Shown: positions 42,307 to 54,142, numbered from the stretch's first letter. The stretch: 64,000 nucleotides of DNA from an uncultured Fibrobacter sp. (GCA_946414025.1 CAMKMX010000001.1:1-64000), one strand, 5' to 3'. The notes: generated by a model from the sequence alone, not told the origin. Made by a program: numbers and translations.

Positions 42307-43748
42307 TATTTGCCTTCCTTAACGAATTCAATGACGCAATCATGAATGTTTGAGTAATTATCTAATTCCTTTTCTTTCTTAATCTTTTCGAATAATTGGT
42401 ACAATCGTGATAAATCAGCTAAATCTTTAGCATTGGCGATAATACTGAAATAATCATGGGGCAAATCTGCAACCAACGCATATTTAACTTTTTTATTCGC
42501 CAATCTATTCAGATAAACTAATCGATAAAGAATTTTATAATATTTATTCAAACCATTTTCGCCAAATTTGTCAAAGAGAACAAAAACAAGTGATTTGTAT
42601 AATTCTCTTAAATAGGTGTCACCGTCTCTATTTGGCCGATATCCCTTAGCATGAAATGCATAAGGTTCCAAACGTCCTTCTTCTTTTGCTCCGTAATTCA
42701 AACAATACTTGTAAAAAAAACCTTTAAATTCTGCCAATTGAAATGAACCTAAATCAACAAACATCCGCTTGTATATTTCTGCATAAGTTTCAATATATTC
42801 AAAAAAAGATTTTCCATTTACAATTTTCTGATTTACGTTTACAAACGGATTTATATTTCCATCATCCCCTGACAAAAACCTCGTCTGTACGGAAACCGTT
42901 CCCTCTAAAACATTTTTGTAAAACTTTGCTGTCAAATATTGTAGTAGTTGTGGATTTTGATAGGGAAATTTTGCGAGATGGTTCTTATCAATAGTAAATC
43001 CTTTAAATTCACCAATTTCTTTTTTAGAAAAGGCATTAGCAGAACCTTGCCTAGACCACATTCTGCTTCTATATAATTGTTCATCAAACAACTGTTTTAA
43101 AAGATCTATATTGCCATTGGCATCGCCAATAATGGTCGGCGTCGCATCATACAAAGTTGCCGCTTCCCATTGTTTATCACACCTGATTTTTTCCTCTTGG
43201 CTTTCCAATTCCATAGCCCTGATATGATACGCTTTTAGAAGGTTGTAAGCTTCCAGCTCTTTACCACGACCATTTTGCGAATCAAACATTTGAAACGCTT
43301 CGGAAAGATCTGTTACGACAATCTGAACAAAATCACACGATTTAGCAATATACTCCCAAAAATCCTTCTTTGTCGTTCGACAATTTTCGTCTAACCAGGT
43401 TTGGAGAAACAAGTAATTTTCTTGAATATGCCTATATGAATCTTCATGATTAAATTTTAATTTGCCTTCACAAGTATATCCACAAGCCTTTTTTAGCAAT
43501 GATAATGTTGTAAGGCGCTGCTGTCCATCAACAATATTATATGTATCACCATCTTGATGCAAAATAACACTGCCAATTCTATATTTTTGCCTTCCCGATT
43601 CCTTGCTATATTGAATGTCCGTTAGCATTTGGCGAACATTCTCCATTTCCCAACAATATGGCCGTTGGTAGTTAGGAATCTGAAGGTTTAAATTCATCAC
43701 ATCTGCGATGGATTTTATTTCTGCGGATACACTGTTGTCCGTATTCAT
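42306..43748 (-). CDS. DUF262 protein without nuclease domain
   Basis: 480 residues with the DUF262 motifs IPNYQRPYCWEMENVR and IVDGQQRLTTLSLL. The C-terminal half is helical and has no recognisable DUF1524 HNH site, unlike its neighbour. It lies 26 bp after hsdR, and its stop overlaps the next start by one base, so the two DUF262 proteins are coupled. A regulatory or sensing role beside the nuclease-bearing copy is plausible. Confidence 0.82.
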   Translation of the reverse strand: MNTDNSVSAEIKSIADVMNLNLQIPNYQRPYCWEMENVRQMLTDIQYSKESGRQKYRIGSVILHQDGDTYNIVDGQQRLTTLSLLKKACGYTCEGKLKFNHEDSYRHIQENYLFLQTWLDENCRTTKKDFWEYIAKSCDFVQIVVTDLSEAFQMFDSQNGRGKELEAYNLLKAYHIRAMELESQEEKIRCDKQWEAATLYDATPTIIGDANGNIDLLKQLFDEQLYRSRMWSRQGSANAFSKKEIGEFKGFTIDKNHLAKFPYQNPQLLQYLTAKFYKNVLEGTVSVQTRFLSGDDGNINPFVNVNQKIVNGKSFFEYIETYAEIYKRMFVDLGSFQLAEFKGFFYKYCLNYGAKEEGRLEPYAFHAKGYRPNRDGDTYLRELYKSLVFVLFDKFGENGLNKYYKILYRLVYLNRLANKKVKYALVADLPHDYFSIIANAKDLADLSRLYQLFEKIKKEKELDNYSNIHDCVIEFVKEGK

Positions 43749-43774
43749 TCTTTCACATCCTTTTAGAAAAGGAA

Positions 43775-46700
43775 CTACTTATAATCCTTGCTCTTATTCT
43801 TATCAGCGGCCATTCCCATTTCGCTGAATTCGCCTATCTGTTTCGGCAACTGGTAAATGTTCTTTGTACGGTCTTCTACCTCTACATTTTCGGCATCGTC
43901 GAAAGAACAAATTCCAAAGTATTTATCAAAGAAGCCTTTCAGCAGTGCAAAAATTCTATTCTTCAATTCAGTGCGATTTTCACCACCGGATTCTTTCTTT
44001 GCGAACAGGCTCTTTTTCGGCATCAGAGCCGGGAGTCCTGTACCAATATCGCTCATGGAACCGTCCCTAAAGGCATCCGCAAGGAATTGGCGAGTTTTCT
44101 CGTCATTCAGCTTGTTAGACTTGATAAGTTCATCCAAGTCTGCATCGCGACTTTCGCGGATGAATTCACGCCATTCCTTATCCACATTGCTCTTTGTGTT
44201 GATGCGATTCAGGAATGCTTCGATAAGTTCTTTCTTGCTACGCAGTTCAATAGAACTGTTCACCGCCTTTTCAATCTGGCCACGAATTTCCTTATCCTTG
44301 CAATGGCTCTTATGATACTTGGCAACAAGTTCAAGAATGTAATCAATGGTAATATCAATCTGCTTGATGAGTTCAATTTCAAACTCAACATCTTCCTTGA
44401 TACTTTCCTTGCTATTGTCCTTGGGCTTATATTTTTCGTAAAGGTTCAGGTATACACTCTGATAATCCTGCAAGGCCCTGGCACTAAATTCATCGTCCTT
44501 GAATTCATCGAAACAGGTCAAGATGTTACGCAGGCGGAGTAACGCTCCATAAAGCTGGATAAATTCTTTTTCTTTCTTTTCTCCAAGAATTTCTCCGCCG
44601 GTCATTTCTTCTAGCGGGAATTTACTTTCCAGTTCAGCGACAATTTCAAGATAGCCCTTTACATGCTTGCCCTTTTCGGTATAGCCTTCGTAGTAATCCT
44701 TGAATGTCTTGAGTACGACAACTCCACCAGCATCCTTATCGCCAAAGAGAGCAATTGCATCATCCGTTTCTTTTTGCAAAGAACGGAAGCAAATGATGTT
44801 ACCGAATGTCTTAACAGAATTAAGGATACGATTTGTACGAGAATACGCCTGCAACAGGCCATGTTGCCGCAAATTCTTATCAACCCACAGTGTATTGAGT
44901 GTTGTGGCGTCAAAACCAGTAAGGAACATGTTCACAACAATGAGCAAGTCCACTTGGCGGGTTTTCATTTTATCCGACAAATCTTTATAGTAGTTGTCAA
45001 ACTTGTCACCACCCTTGCGGTCGTCATCTTTTTTCGTGACTACATGGACATTCTTGTTCTTGCCCGAAAAATTCGTCCTGAAAGTCTTATCGTAATCGTA
45101 GATTGCAGATTCCAGGAAGTCTCTAGAAGACTGATCCATGCTTGTGGTATCAAACTCTTCTTCAGGTAAAATACCTGCATCTTCTTCATTAGGGGCATAA
45201 CTGAAAATCGTTGCAATTGTCAATCCTGCGCCTGGTTCACCAGCCTTGCGTTCGGCAATTTGCTTTTTGAACTCATTGTAATAGAGTTTTGCCGCCGGAA
45301 TAGACGCTGTCGCAAAAATAGAATTGAAACCGTTCTGTCGCTTACCTTCAAGCGCGTAAGTTTCGTTTCGCTTTGTCTTCTGGTCAAAGTGGTCTAGCAC
45401 ATACTTGACAATTTCGCTGATGCGTTTTTCATCAAGCAAAGCCTCTTCTGTTTCAATTGCAGAAACCTGTTTGTCACTGCGACCTTTCTTTGCCTTGATT
45501 GTATTGATATAATCTATACGGAACGGCAGCACATTACCATCGTTAATCGCATTCACAATGGTATAATGATGCAGTTTGTCGCCAAACGCCTGCTGCGTCG
45601 TTTTCAGGAGCGGATTCTTGCCACTACCCGAATTCTGCGGGAATATTGGCGTTCCCGTAAATCCGAAAATATGGTAGTTCTTGAACGTCTTTGTAATGCG
45701 CTGGTGAAGTTCACCAAAGTGACTTCTATGGCATTCGTCAAAAATCAAGACAACATGCTTGTTATAAATCTCATGCGTCTTATTCTGCTTGATAAAACAA
45801 CCCAATTTCTGAATCGTCGTAACGATAATCTTATATTCTTGAAAACCGCCTTTTTCATTTCGGTTTTCAAGTTGCCGTGTCAAAACCGCTGTTGACTTGT
45901 TCCCATTGGCAGCGCCTTTTTGGAACTTATCATACTCGCGCATTGTCTGATAGTCCAAATCTTGCCTATCGACGACGAAAAGCACCTTGTCAATGAACGG
46001 CAAGTCTTTCGCGAGCAGAGCAGTCTTGAAACTGGTGAGAGTCTTGCCCGAGCCCGTGGTGTGCCAAATATAGCCGCCCGCATCCACTGACCCCATCTTT
46101 TTGTAGGTATTTGCAACCTGCAATCTTTCAAGAATCCGCTCGGCAGCGGTAATCTGGTAAGGGCGCATCACCATGAGCATCCGTTTTTCCGTGAAGATGC
46201 AATACTTGGTGAGCACATTGAGAATCGTATGCTTGGCAAAGAAAGTAGCAGTAAAATCTACAAGGTCACGAATATTCTTGTTATTGCCATCGGACCAATA
46301 ACTGGTAAACTCAAAACTATTACTCGTCTTCGTCTTGTTACGACGCTTGGTGAATTCGGTTAAATGACCTTCACGAGTAGTATTGGAATAGTATTTTGTA
46401 TCGGTTCCATTACTGATGACAAATATCTGAATAAATTCGAATAGACCTGTTCCAGCCCAGAAGCTATCACGTTGGTAGCGGTTAATCTGGTTAAACGCTT
46501 CCTTGACGGAAATCCCACGACGTTTGAGTTCAATATGAACAAGAGGCAAGCCATTGACGAGAATAGTCACATCGTAACGGTTATTGTGTGCAGCCCCCTG
46601 CTCCTCGCCAATAACATATTGATTGATGACCTGCAAACTATTGTTATGGACATTCTTCTTGTCAATGAGCGTGATGTTCTTGGAATGTCCGTGGTCTTCC

Positions 46701-47026
46701 TTGAACGTCTTTACATGATCTTCTTGGATGGTTGCTGTCTTTTCTTCGATGCCCTGATTTGCGTTTGCTAGTTCCTGCTTATAGAACCGTTCCCACTCGT
46801 CGTCACTGAACTTGTAGTGGTTCAGTTCTTCGAGCTTTTTGCGAAGATTTGCTATCAAGTCTGCATCGGACTTGATTCTAAGATACTCGTAGCCCTGTGC
46901 CTGTAGCTGCTTGATGAACTCACGTTCAAGGTCAGCTTCGCTTTGGTAGGCGCTTGACTTGGAACGAATCGGCCTGTATTCGGCAACGACAGTAGATTCA
47001 CTTGTTTGGGCAACAGTTTTGTACAT
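43775..47026 (-). CDS. hsdR: Type I restriction enzyme R subunit
   Basis: 1083 residues from the ATG at 47026 (MYKTVAQTSES), five bases after the SDH_sah stop; the frame is open to 47089 but that part overlaps the previous gene. N-terminal nuclease: YDVTILVNGLPLVHIELKRRG with Asp and ExK. SF2 translocase: HTTGSGKTLTSFKTA (I), FDECHRSHFGELH (II), FTGTPIF (III) and QAYSRTNR (VI). The C-terminal helical part should bind the HsdM/HsdS core. Full length, no frameshift. Confidence 0.96.
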   Translation of the reverse strand: MYKTVAQTSESTVVAEYRPIRSKSSAYQSEADLEREFIKQLQAQGYEYLRIKSDADLIANLRKKLEELNHYKFSDDEWERFYKQELANANQGIEEKTATIQEDHVKTFKEDHGHSKNITLIDKKNVHNNSLQVINQYVIGEEQGAAHNNRYDVTILVNGLPLVHIELKRRGISVKEAFNQINRYQRDSFWAGTGLFEFIQIFVISNGTDTKYYSNTTREGHLTEFTKRRNKTKTSNSFEFTSYWSDGNNKNIRDLVDFTATFFAKHTILNVLTKYCIFTEKRMLMVMRPYQITAAERILERLQVANTYKKMGSVDAGGYIWHTTGSGKTLTSFKTALLAKDLPFIDKVLFVVDRQDLDYQTMREYDKFQKGAANGNKSTAVLTRQLENRNEKGGFQEYKIIVTTIQKLGCFIKQNKTHEIYNKHVVLIFDECHRSHFGELHQRITKTFKNYHIFGFTGTPIFPQNSGSGKNPLLKTTQQAFGDKLHHYTIVNAINDGNVLPFRIDYINTIKAKKGRSDKQVSAIETEEALLDEKRISEIVKYVLDHFDQKTKRNETYALEGKRQNGFNSIFATASIPAAKLYYNEFKKQIAERKAGEPGAGLTIATIFSYAPNEEDAGILPEEEFDTTSMDQSSRDFLESAIYDYDKTFRTNFSGKNKNVHVVTKKDDDRKGGDKFDNYYKDLSDKMKTRQVDLLIVVNMFLTGFDATTLNTLWVDKNLRQHGLLQAYSRTNRILNSVKTFGNIICFRSLQKETDDAIALFGDKDAGGVVVLKTFKDYYEGYTEKGKHVKGYLEIVAELESKFPLEEMTGGEILGEKKEKEFIQLYGALLRLRNILTCFDEFKDDEFSARALQDYQSVYLNLYEKYKPKDNSKESIKEDVEFEIELIKQIDITIDYILELVAKYHKSHCKDKEIRGQIEKAVNSSIELRSKKELIEAFLNRINTKSNVDKEWREFIRESRDADLDELIKSNKLNDEKTRQFLADAFRDGSMSDIGTGLPALMPKKSLFAKKESGGENRTELKNRIFALLKGFFDKYFGICSFDDAENVEVEDRTKNIYQLPKQIGEFSEMGMAADKNKSKDYK

Positions 47027-47033
47027 GGAAATG

Positions 47034-47933
47034 TCAGGGTTGTATTCCCGCCATTGAAACAACTGCAATCCCATTTTGATTTTCAACAATCTTTATTGCT
47101 GCGGAATTCGCAAAGGTATGCATATAGCAATGGTGTACCGTCAAAAGCAAATCTTGCAGTTTCGAATCTGTTTCTAAATCACAAATTTTCAGCCCACATT
47201 TTTTTGCGTCATCTATTGACAAATGCCTAGCATGACTTTTAGTACTTTCGTGTTCGTTCAATTTTTTTATAACATTCTTTGCTTTTTTCTTATTGTTCTT
47301 GTCACCAGCAAACATAACACTCTCGAGTTGCTTCAAAACTATTTCGCTAGAGAGGTCAATTGCCTTCTTACACTCACCCAAAAGGGTTGGGTGGTATTTG
47401 CTTAGAATGACCTGCCATGCAGGGAGTGACGCAGGATCTTTTTTGATTGCTTTGATAGCATCTTCAAACTCTTTTAAAATCGAATGGCAGGGAATGCCAC
47501 CAAATTGCGGGTCTATCGGGCCTATACTAGATTGCTTGCCCATATAAATGCATTGGGTCGAACAAGCAATCATGGTTCCCGCCGACATAGCCAGTTGCGG
47601 GATAAAGGCCTGAATGTTCCCATTGAACATCCGCTGTAAGTAGTCTATAATAGATTCGGTCGCAGCAATATCACCACCAGGGGTATGCAGAATTAAATCA
47701 AGACCACGAGAACGATCCATCTTGTGAATTGTCGCCATCAGTCCATTTTTATCATCGTCATTAATGGCAGTCTTTGCGCTTCCACTTTTCTGCAACCATC
47801 CAGAGTAATAGGCGATAGTATTACGTCCACGATATTCCGAAAATTCTTTTAGATGGAGACGACGAACATAATCCAGTGCGTTCGTCCTTCCACAGCCTTG
47901 AATTTCATTCAAGACGTCATTCCAGTTCGCCAT
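47034..47933 (-). CDS. SDH_sah (ClpP-fold) serine protease family protein
   Basis: 299 residues. LHTPGGDIAATESIIDYL, QLAMSAGTMIACS (nucleophile Ser) and IGPIDPQFGGIPC match the serine-dehydrogenase-proteinase (SDH_sah) family of ClpP/crotonase-fold peptidases; the signature GxPGG is in the order seen in ClpP. Such genes recur inside restriction operons, with unknown role. Lies between the small ORF and hsdR. Confidence 0.85.
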   Translation of the reverse strand: MANWNDVLNEIQGCGRTNALDYVRRLHLKEFSEYRGRNTIAYYSGWLQKSGSAKTAINDDDKNGLMATIHKMDRSRGLDLILHTPGGDIAATESIIDYLQRMFNGNIQAFIPQLAMSAGTMIACSTQCIYMGKQSSIGPIDPQFGGIPCHSILKEFEDAIKAIKKDPASLPAWQVILSKYHPTLLGECKKAIDLSSEIVLKQLESVMFAGDKNNKKKAKNVIKKLNEHESTKSHARHLSIDDAKKCGLKICDLETDSKLQDLLLTVHHCYMHTFANSAAIKIVENQNGIAVVSMAGIQP

Positions 47934-47943
47934 TTATCCTCCA

Positions 47944-48126
47944 CTAGCGGATAGTTGCGTTTACGGCATAGCCAATATCAAAATCTTCGTATAGCGAAAA
48001 TTTCTTGAAGGATCCCTGAGAATTCAGGGCGGGTTCTTGCATGATTGGCGTAGGTTCAAAACCTTTTAGAACATCTTGCAAAGCACGATTTAATTCTTCA
48101 GCGCTCATTTTAGAAACGTCTTTCAT
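47944..48126 (-). CDS. Small hypothetical protein upstream of the SDH_sah gene
   Basis: 60 residues, MSAEELNRALQDVLKGFEPT followed by a Pro/Gln-rich middle and YEDFDIGYAVNATIR. Ten bases separate it from the SDH_sah start, so it belongs to the restriction operon. Helical N-terminus, no domain recognised. It could be a regulator or substrate of the protease (inference only). Confidence 0.5.
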   Translation of the reverse strand: MKDVSKMSAEELNRALQDVLKGFEPTPIMQEPALNSQGSFKKFSLYEDFDIGYAVNATIR

Positions 48127-48203
48127 ATAAACCTCATATTCTAATATATAAAAAACATTTAGAAAAGCAAACGATTTTTATTGAAAATACGCCCCCAAAG
48201 CCA

Positions 48204-48791
48204 TTATCCGGCTTTTTTGAAAGTCAATAATTGGTCGCGATAGTATTCGTATTGCTTTTTACGGGCTTCAATTTCAGCAGGGAGTCCTTGTGTGAGGTCA
48301 TTTACTAATGAATCAAACTTGTCAAGAATGGCTACAATGCGCTCTTGTTCAGCAAGAGGGGGAATGGGAATTTTAACTTTTGTGAGTGCGTCGGGTGTAA
48401 CTTCGATGACCTTTGTTCCATGAGCTAGCTTTCGTTTTTGTTCAAGGAACATTGATGTATGGAAGTAATAGGTCAAGAACTTTGCGTTTTGATTATGATG
48501 GATTATAGCAGAGTGGCCACTGACCGCAATGGGTTCATTGCCTACCCAGGCAACACACTTACAGACATCTTCCACATTTTCACTTGTCACAGCCATTACG
48601 ATGTCGTTAGGCTGTGCGAACTTCTGTTTCTGAGCGGCTTCGTTGCTGATACTGGATATGGTCTTGTCGGCATACAGCCCGTAGCGTGTATAAATCTGCC
48701 CATAATGGATGCAAGGGACTCCGCTTTCGGCAAAGTCCTTCTTCTGAAAATTTCCGCCACGACTTATAGTTGCCACTTCACCTAACATCAC
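48204..48791 (-). CDS. hsdS half gene: third target recognition domain
   Basis: 195 residues equal to one half of a specificity subunit: a target recognition domain opening MLGEVATISRGGNFQKKDF, then the helical conserved segment LAEQERIVAILDKFDSLVND ending ARKKQYEYYRDQLLTF. The start GTG/ATG has only a weak GAAG upstream. The frame is open back through 48792-48830 into the AAGC tract of the upstream hsdS, so it could be read as an extension of that protein after a change in repeat number; alternatively it may act as a free half-subunit. Confidence 0.85.
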   Translation of the reverse strand: MMLGEVATISRGGNFQKKDFAESGVPCIHYGQIYTRYGLYADKTISSISNEAAQKQKFAQPNDIVMAVTSENVEDVCKCVAWVGNEPIAVSGHSAIIHHNQNAKFLTYYFHTSMFLEQKRKLAHGTKVIEVTPDALTKVKIPIPPLAEQERIVAILDKFDSLVNDLTQGLPAEIEARKKQYEYYRDQLLTFKKAG

Positions 48792-48826
48792 TTCTACATA
48801 ACCATAAACATACTGATAGAGACTAA

Positions 48827-50132
<1,306 letters not shown>

Positions 50133-50158
<26 letters not shown>

Positions 50159-50846
50159 TCGCAGATTGTTGTGCCGCTATAAAGTTCGCTTTGATATCGG
50201 TTAAAAGAACGCCGTTATAAGTGAAATATGCGGGGCCTTGATATCCCTTCCACCTTTTACCAGTTCGCTCTACCATTAGATTTTCGCTCAACTTGCTAAG
50301 AGAAATCTTTTCTCCTTTATATTCAACATTACCATCAGCAAGGGTTTTGACCTGGATTGTATCATCATATTTGAATTTAAGAGAGCTTCCGAGAGGAATG
50401 CCGCATTTCTCAAAATCAAATCGCTTACTTGCTTTGGAAACAGTCTTGTCATCGTTAGATGTTGATGAGGCATCCTCTATCATTTCATCAGTAGTCCACT
50501 TTTCGTTTTTCCAAAGACGCTTTTCTGTTCCACTAATAGTTGCAATGTCTTCGAGGATAGCCCAGGCCTTTTCAGGCGACATTTCAAAAAACTCTCTTTT
50601 GCGTTCGTGCCCTTTTACCACATCGGATACACGCAACTCGTCGTCAAGTCTTTCAATGAGTTTATGCAGTATCTTGTCCGCATTCTCACCCGCAGTCTCA
50701 TACGTCCCATAAAGGCGGAATGCCTTAGGAGTCCAAGTGGAAGAATTAGCGTCGTTGAGCCTTTTCTGTGGGTCCATCGCGCTCCCAATCTTGACATATT
50801 TAGAAAAAGATGGATTTGTAAAAATATAGATGAAGTTTTTTGCCAT
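50133..50846 (-). CDS. GIY-YIG/T5orf172 nuclease-like protein with DUF4357-type C-terminus
   Basis: 237 residues. The N-terminus IYIFTNPSFSKYVKIGSA is a T5orf172/MUG113-type GIY-YIG variant; the C-terminal about 95 residues (GIPLGSSLKFKYD, YKGEKISLSKLSENLM, GPAYFTYNGVLL) resemble the DUF4357/RAMA domains of restriction-associated proteins. It lies between hsdM (2-bp gap) and hsdS (26-bp overlap), so it is made with the methylase. Possibly a DNA-modification reader or nuclease attached to this system. Confidence 0.75.
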
Positions 50847-50848
50847 CT

Positions 50849-52411
50849 TTACTTCCTCAAGTCTGCGATGATTTTATCTATTGCCTTGCGTAGTTCGTCT
50901 TCGCGTTTTACGATTTCAGCAAGTTCCTTGTTAAGTTGATCAATGTCTACCTTTTCTCGGGTATCCTTTTGCTCCACGTATGTAGAAACAGAAAGATTGT
51001 AGTCCTGCTCGGCGACATCATCAATAGCCACTAGTTTTGCAATGTGTTTCTTATTCTTGCGATCAGCCCAACATCCTATAATATTTTCAATGTTTTCGTC
51101 CGTGAGCTTATTAGAATTTGTTACCTTGACACATTCTTTACTTGCATCCAAGAATAGAATCTTGTTATCGGCCTTATTCTTCTTGAGCACCATGATGCAA
51201 GTTGCAATAGTTGTACCGAAGAAAAGGTTGTCGGGTAACTGGATAATACAATCAACAAAGTTGTTATCTACGAGATATTGGCGAATTTTTTGTTCAGCCC
51301 CACCGCGATACATAATGCCAGGGAAACACACAACAGCGGCAGTTCCATCAGTAGAAAGCCAATTGAGAATGTGCATCACGAAAGCGAGATCCGCCTTTGA
51401 TTTAGGAGCCAAAACACCAGCAGGCGCATATCGCGGGTCATTTATCAAAGTTGCATTGCTATCGCCTTCCCATTTAATGGAATACGGAGGATTAGAAACA
51501 ATCGCTTCAAACGGTTCATCATCCCAATGTTTCGGATCGACAAGCGTATCACCGAGCGCAATGTCAAACTTGTCGTAATCCACATCGTGCAAGAACATAT
51601 TGATACGGCAAAGATTGTATGTGGTAAGGTTAACTTCTTGTCCGTAGAACCCCTTGCGCACTCCGTTAGGCCCAAGAATCTTGCGAGCCTTCAGCAACAA
51701 TGAGCCAGAACCACTAGCAGGGTCATAAATCTTCTTTATGTTCTTCTTGCCATAAACGGCAATCCGCACCAACAATTCCGAAACCTCTTGCGGGGTGAAG
51801 AATTCGCCTCCCGACTTGCCGGCATTGCTTGCATACATGGACATCAAGAATTCATACGCATCGCCGAAAGCGTCAATGGTGTTGTCCTGGTAACTGCCCA
51901 ACTTCATTTCAGCAACACCATTCATCAGCTTAACCAACTTGTCGCACTTTTGCGCAACCGTCTTTCCGAGCTTGTTGCTGTTCACATCGAAGTCATCAAA
52001 AAGCCCTGCAAAGTCGTCTTCGGATTCCGTGCCCTTGGCAGATCCCTCAACATACTTGAAAACCTTTTCCAAAGTCATGTTCAGATTTTCGTCATCGGCA
52101 GCCTTTTTCAGCACATTGCAGAACAACTGGCTCGGGAGCATAAAGAAGCCTTTCTCCTGGACCATCTCGTCCTTGATGGTCTTTGCTTCTTTGTCCGAAA
52201 AAGCAGCGTAGTCAAAATCTTTTTCGCCAGCATCCCACTGGTACTGATTAATGTAGTTCGTCAGGTTCTCGGAAATGTAGCGGTAAAAGAGCATGCCAAG
52301 CACATACTGCTTGAAATCCCACCCATCGATAGAACCGCGTAAATCGTTCGCGATGTTCCAAATGGTGCGATGCAACTCCGCGCGTTCCTGCTCTTTCTTG
52401 TTGTCAGCCAT
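50849..52411 (-). CDS. hsdM: Type I restriction-modification methyltransferase subunit
   Basis: 520 residues. N-terminal helical HsdM domain ([18 protein letters not shown]), SAM site [15 protein letters not shown] and catalytic [14 protein letters not shown] (adenine-N6 NPPY motif). Together with HsdS it methylates adenine in the target. First gene of the minus-strand restriction operon, transcribed away from AbiH. Confidence 0.96.
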   Translation of the reverse strand: MADNKKEQERAELHRTIWNIANDLRGSIDGWDFKQYVLGMLFYRYISENLTNYINQYQWDAGEKDFDYAAFSDKEAKTIKDEMVQEKGFFMLPSQLFCNVLKKAADDENLNMTLEKVFKYVEGSAKGTESEDDFAGLFDDFDVNSNKLGKTVAQKCDKLVKLMNGVAEMKLGSYQDNTIDAFGDAYEFLMSMYASNAGKSGGEFFTPQEVSELLVRIAVYGKKNIKKIYDPASGSGSLLLKARKILGPNGVRKGFYGQEVNLTTYNLCRINMFLHDVDYDKFDIALGDTLVDPKHWDDEPFEAIVSNPPYSIKWEGDSNATLINDPRYAPAGVLAPKSKADLAFVMHILNWLSTDGTAAVVCFPGIMYRGGAEQKIRQYLVDNNFVDCIIQLPDNLFFGTTIATCIMVLKKNKADNKILFLDASKECVKVTNSNKLTDENIENIIGCWADRKNKKHIAKLVAIDDVAEQDYNLSVSTYVEQKDTREKVDIDQLNKELAEIVKREDELRKAIDKIIADLRK

Positions 52412-52649
52412 GTATCACCCTTTTGTGCGTCAACCTCAATACGAGGCTCTTTTTTAGAAAAATATAAACAAAATAGGGTGTCACAAAGCGCCAAAACGCC
52501 GAAAAACGCCGCGAAATGTAAAATTTCGTCAAAACAGGCCATTTTTTATTAATTTGTATATATTTTGTGCGTAGTGTTTACGGACGCATGACTAAAGACC
52601 CCCCCCCTTTAGGCGTGCGGGTTTGGCTTGGGGTAAGTATAAGGGTTAA
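52412..52649. other. Divergent gap between hsdM and abiH
   Basis: 238 bp, must hold both promoters. TATATT-like boxes are visible on both strands (for example around 52557 on plus), but no -35 with proper spacing convinces me. A run of 10 C (about 52599-52608) precedes the abiH gene and could vary in length. Confidence 0.4.
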
Positions 52650-53651
52650 ATGAAAAAACTTTTTATAATAGGAAATGGTTTCGATTTACATCATGGCATT
52701 AAATGTTCTTACGACGATTATAAGACGTACTTAGAGCAACATGATTTAAACTGGATTGTAGAATTCTTTGAACGGTGTTTTTTTGCAATAGACCTTCCCG
52801 AAGAATATACAAAGATTCATAAAGGATTGGACGCTTGCGGGCATGACCGTGACAAGTACGCGAGAACCTTAGCAGAGAATTATGCTTTTTTGCCGACTCT
52901 AAACACTTGGCGTTTTATTGAGGTTATTCTTGGCTGCATAAATGGAATTCCTGACGACCTTGCTAGTGATTCAGAAAATTTTGCTAATACTATTACTGCC
53001 AAAATTTCTGACTGGATGTCAGAAGAATTGGGGAACATTACAACAACCCCAAAAATGATTTTACCTAAAGAAGATTGTACTTACCTAACCTTTAATTATA
53101 CAGACACCTTGGAAAAGATTTACAATATTCCATCGGATATCGTAAAACATATTCATAACAAAATTGGCGAGAAATTGATTTTCGGTCATGCTAATTATGA
53201 GGCTATTCAAGATACAATGCAGTCGATTTCTGTTCCCTATACTGGAGATCCCGCGATTGATAGTGTTTTACAAAATACTGCTACGACTTTTAATACGAAT
53301 AAATATATGGAAAAGTATTTTAAAGCATGTTTAAAAGACGTAAATCAAATAGCACAGATTAATAAGGCATATTTTCAAGCCTTAGCTGGATTGAAGCAGA
53401 TTTATGTCCTGGGCCATTCGCTAAGCAGTGTTGATTATGTGTATTTTAATGAAATAGATAAAATTGCACCAAATGCAAAGTGGTTTATCTGCTATTATAA
53501 TGAAAGCTCAAAAGAAGATATTAAGGAAACCGCAGTGTTTCAACAAATAAAGAATAAAGCCAAATTTATAACTTGGAGGGATGTTGGTTTGATGTTTGGA
53601 CCTTGGTATAAGCGACTTCCGTATAAAATAATAAAATTATTCAAACGTTAA
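52650..53651 (+). CDS. AbiH-family phage abortive-infection protein
   Basis: 333 residues, AT-rich. The N-terminal KKLFIIGNGFDLHHGIKCSY and the C-terminal VLGHSLSSVDYVYFNEI are the defining motifs of AbiH proteins, which stop phage growth by an unknown mechanism. It is divergent from the restriction operon and closes the defence island. The weak ribosome binding region (GGGGTAAGTATAAGGG) ends near the ATG. Confidence 0.9.
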   Translation: MKKLFIIGNGFDLHHGIKCSYDDYKTYLEQHDLNWIVEFFERCFFAIDLPEEYTKIHKGLDACGHDRDKYARTLAENYAFLPTLNTWRFIEVILGCINGIPDDLASDSENFANTITAKISDWMSEELGNITTTPKMILPKEDCTYLTFNYTDTLEKIYNIPSDIVKHIHNKIGEKLIFGHANYEAIQDTMQSISVPYTGDPAIDSVLQNTATTFNTNKYMEKYFKACLKDVNQIAQINKAYFQALAGLKQIYVLGHSLSSVDYVYFNEIDKIAPNAKWFICYYNESSKEDIKETAVFQQIKNKAKFITWRDVGLMFGPWYKRLPYKIIKLFKR

Positions 53652-54083
53652 ATCCGTTTTTTCCTGCAATGGGCTGGGCGTTCTCGCGCTTGGCCTTTCA
53701 TATGCACTCCTTGTTTTATTAGCACTAATATACCGCTTTGGATTTGCAAAAAGGCTTTTTTTCAAAAATTTATTTCTCATCCATTTTTAAGTCAATTAAG
53801 TCGTTTTTTTGGCTTTGCCCCGATTCCGGGGTTTTAGGGGCCACGCCCCTAGGAGAAGGGGTAGCGAGCAACGGAGTGCGAGCGAGGGGAAGGCATTCCC
53901 CTCTAATTTCCGCCCCGCCAAACCGATTTTCGGTATTTTTTATATCGATTTTGCATTTGGTAGTGACTTTTTTGGCTAATTGCCGCTTTTAGCGAAATTT
54001 CGCCATTCACGTATAAAAAATCGTCAAATTCGTGGCAATTTTTTGAAAAATGATTGTCAAATTCGTGGCATTCTTAAAGAAAA
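53652..54083. other. Intergenic stretch with repeats, no gene
   Basis: After abiH. Contains the GGGGTTTTAGGGG element (53817-53904) and a direct repeat TGTCAAATTCGTGGCA-like at about 54025 and 54056. No credible reading frame or RNA is seen. Confidence 0.6.
53817..53904. repeat. GGGGTTTTAGGGG intergenic repeat, copy C
   Basis: CCGGGGTTTTAGGGGCCACG, CCCCTAGGAGAAGGGGTAGC, GAGCAACGGAGTGCGAGCGA and a closing GGGGAAGGCATTCCCC. Best-preserved copy; compare 5718, 13057 (inverted) and 54979. A partial copy of its right end is at 54152-54180. Confidence 0.75.
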
Positions 54084-54108
54084 GCGCCAGAAGGATTCCT
54101 CCTGACGC
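54074..54108 (-). terminator. Terminator of the GNAT gene
   Basis: On the minus strand GCGTCAGGAGGA-at-CCTTCTGGCGC, paired throughout with two G-U pairs, followed by TTTTCTTTAAG. About 90 bp after the GNAT stop. Confidence 0.75.
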
Positions 54109-54122
54109 ATTCATTTTAGGAG

Positions 54123-54142
54123 ATCCCCGCCTTCGCGGGGAT
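54123..54142. repeat. GATCCCCGC palindrome before the GNAT stop
   Basis: ATCCCCGC-cttc-GCGGGGAT followed by GACA; consensus copy of the dispersed palindrome. Lies between the GNAT stop codon and its terminator. Confidence 0.65.

Noticed and set aside
40390-43748. BREX, DISARM or Dnd system around the DUF262 genes
   Set aside because: No pglX/pglZ, drm or dnd genes are present; the only methylase is HsdM.
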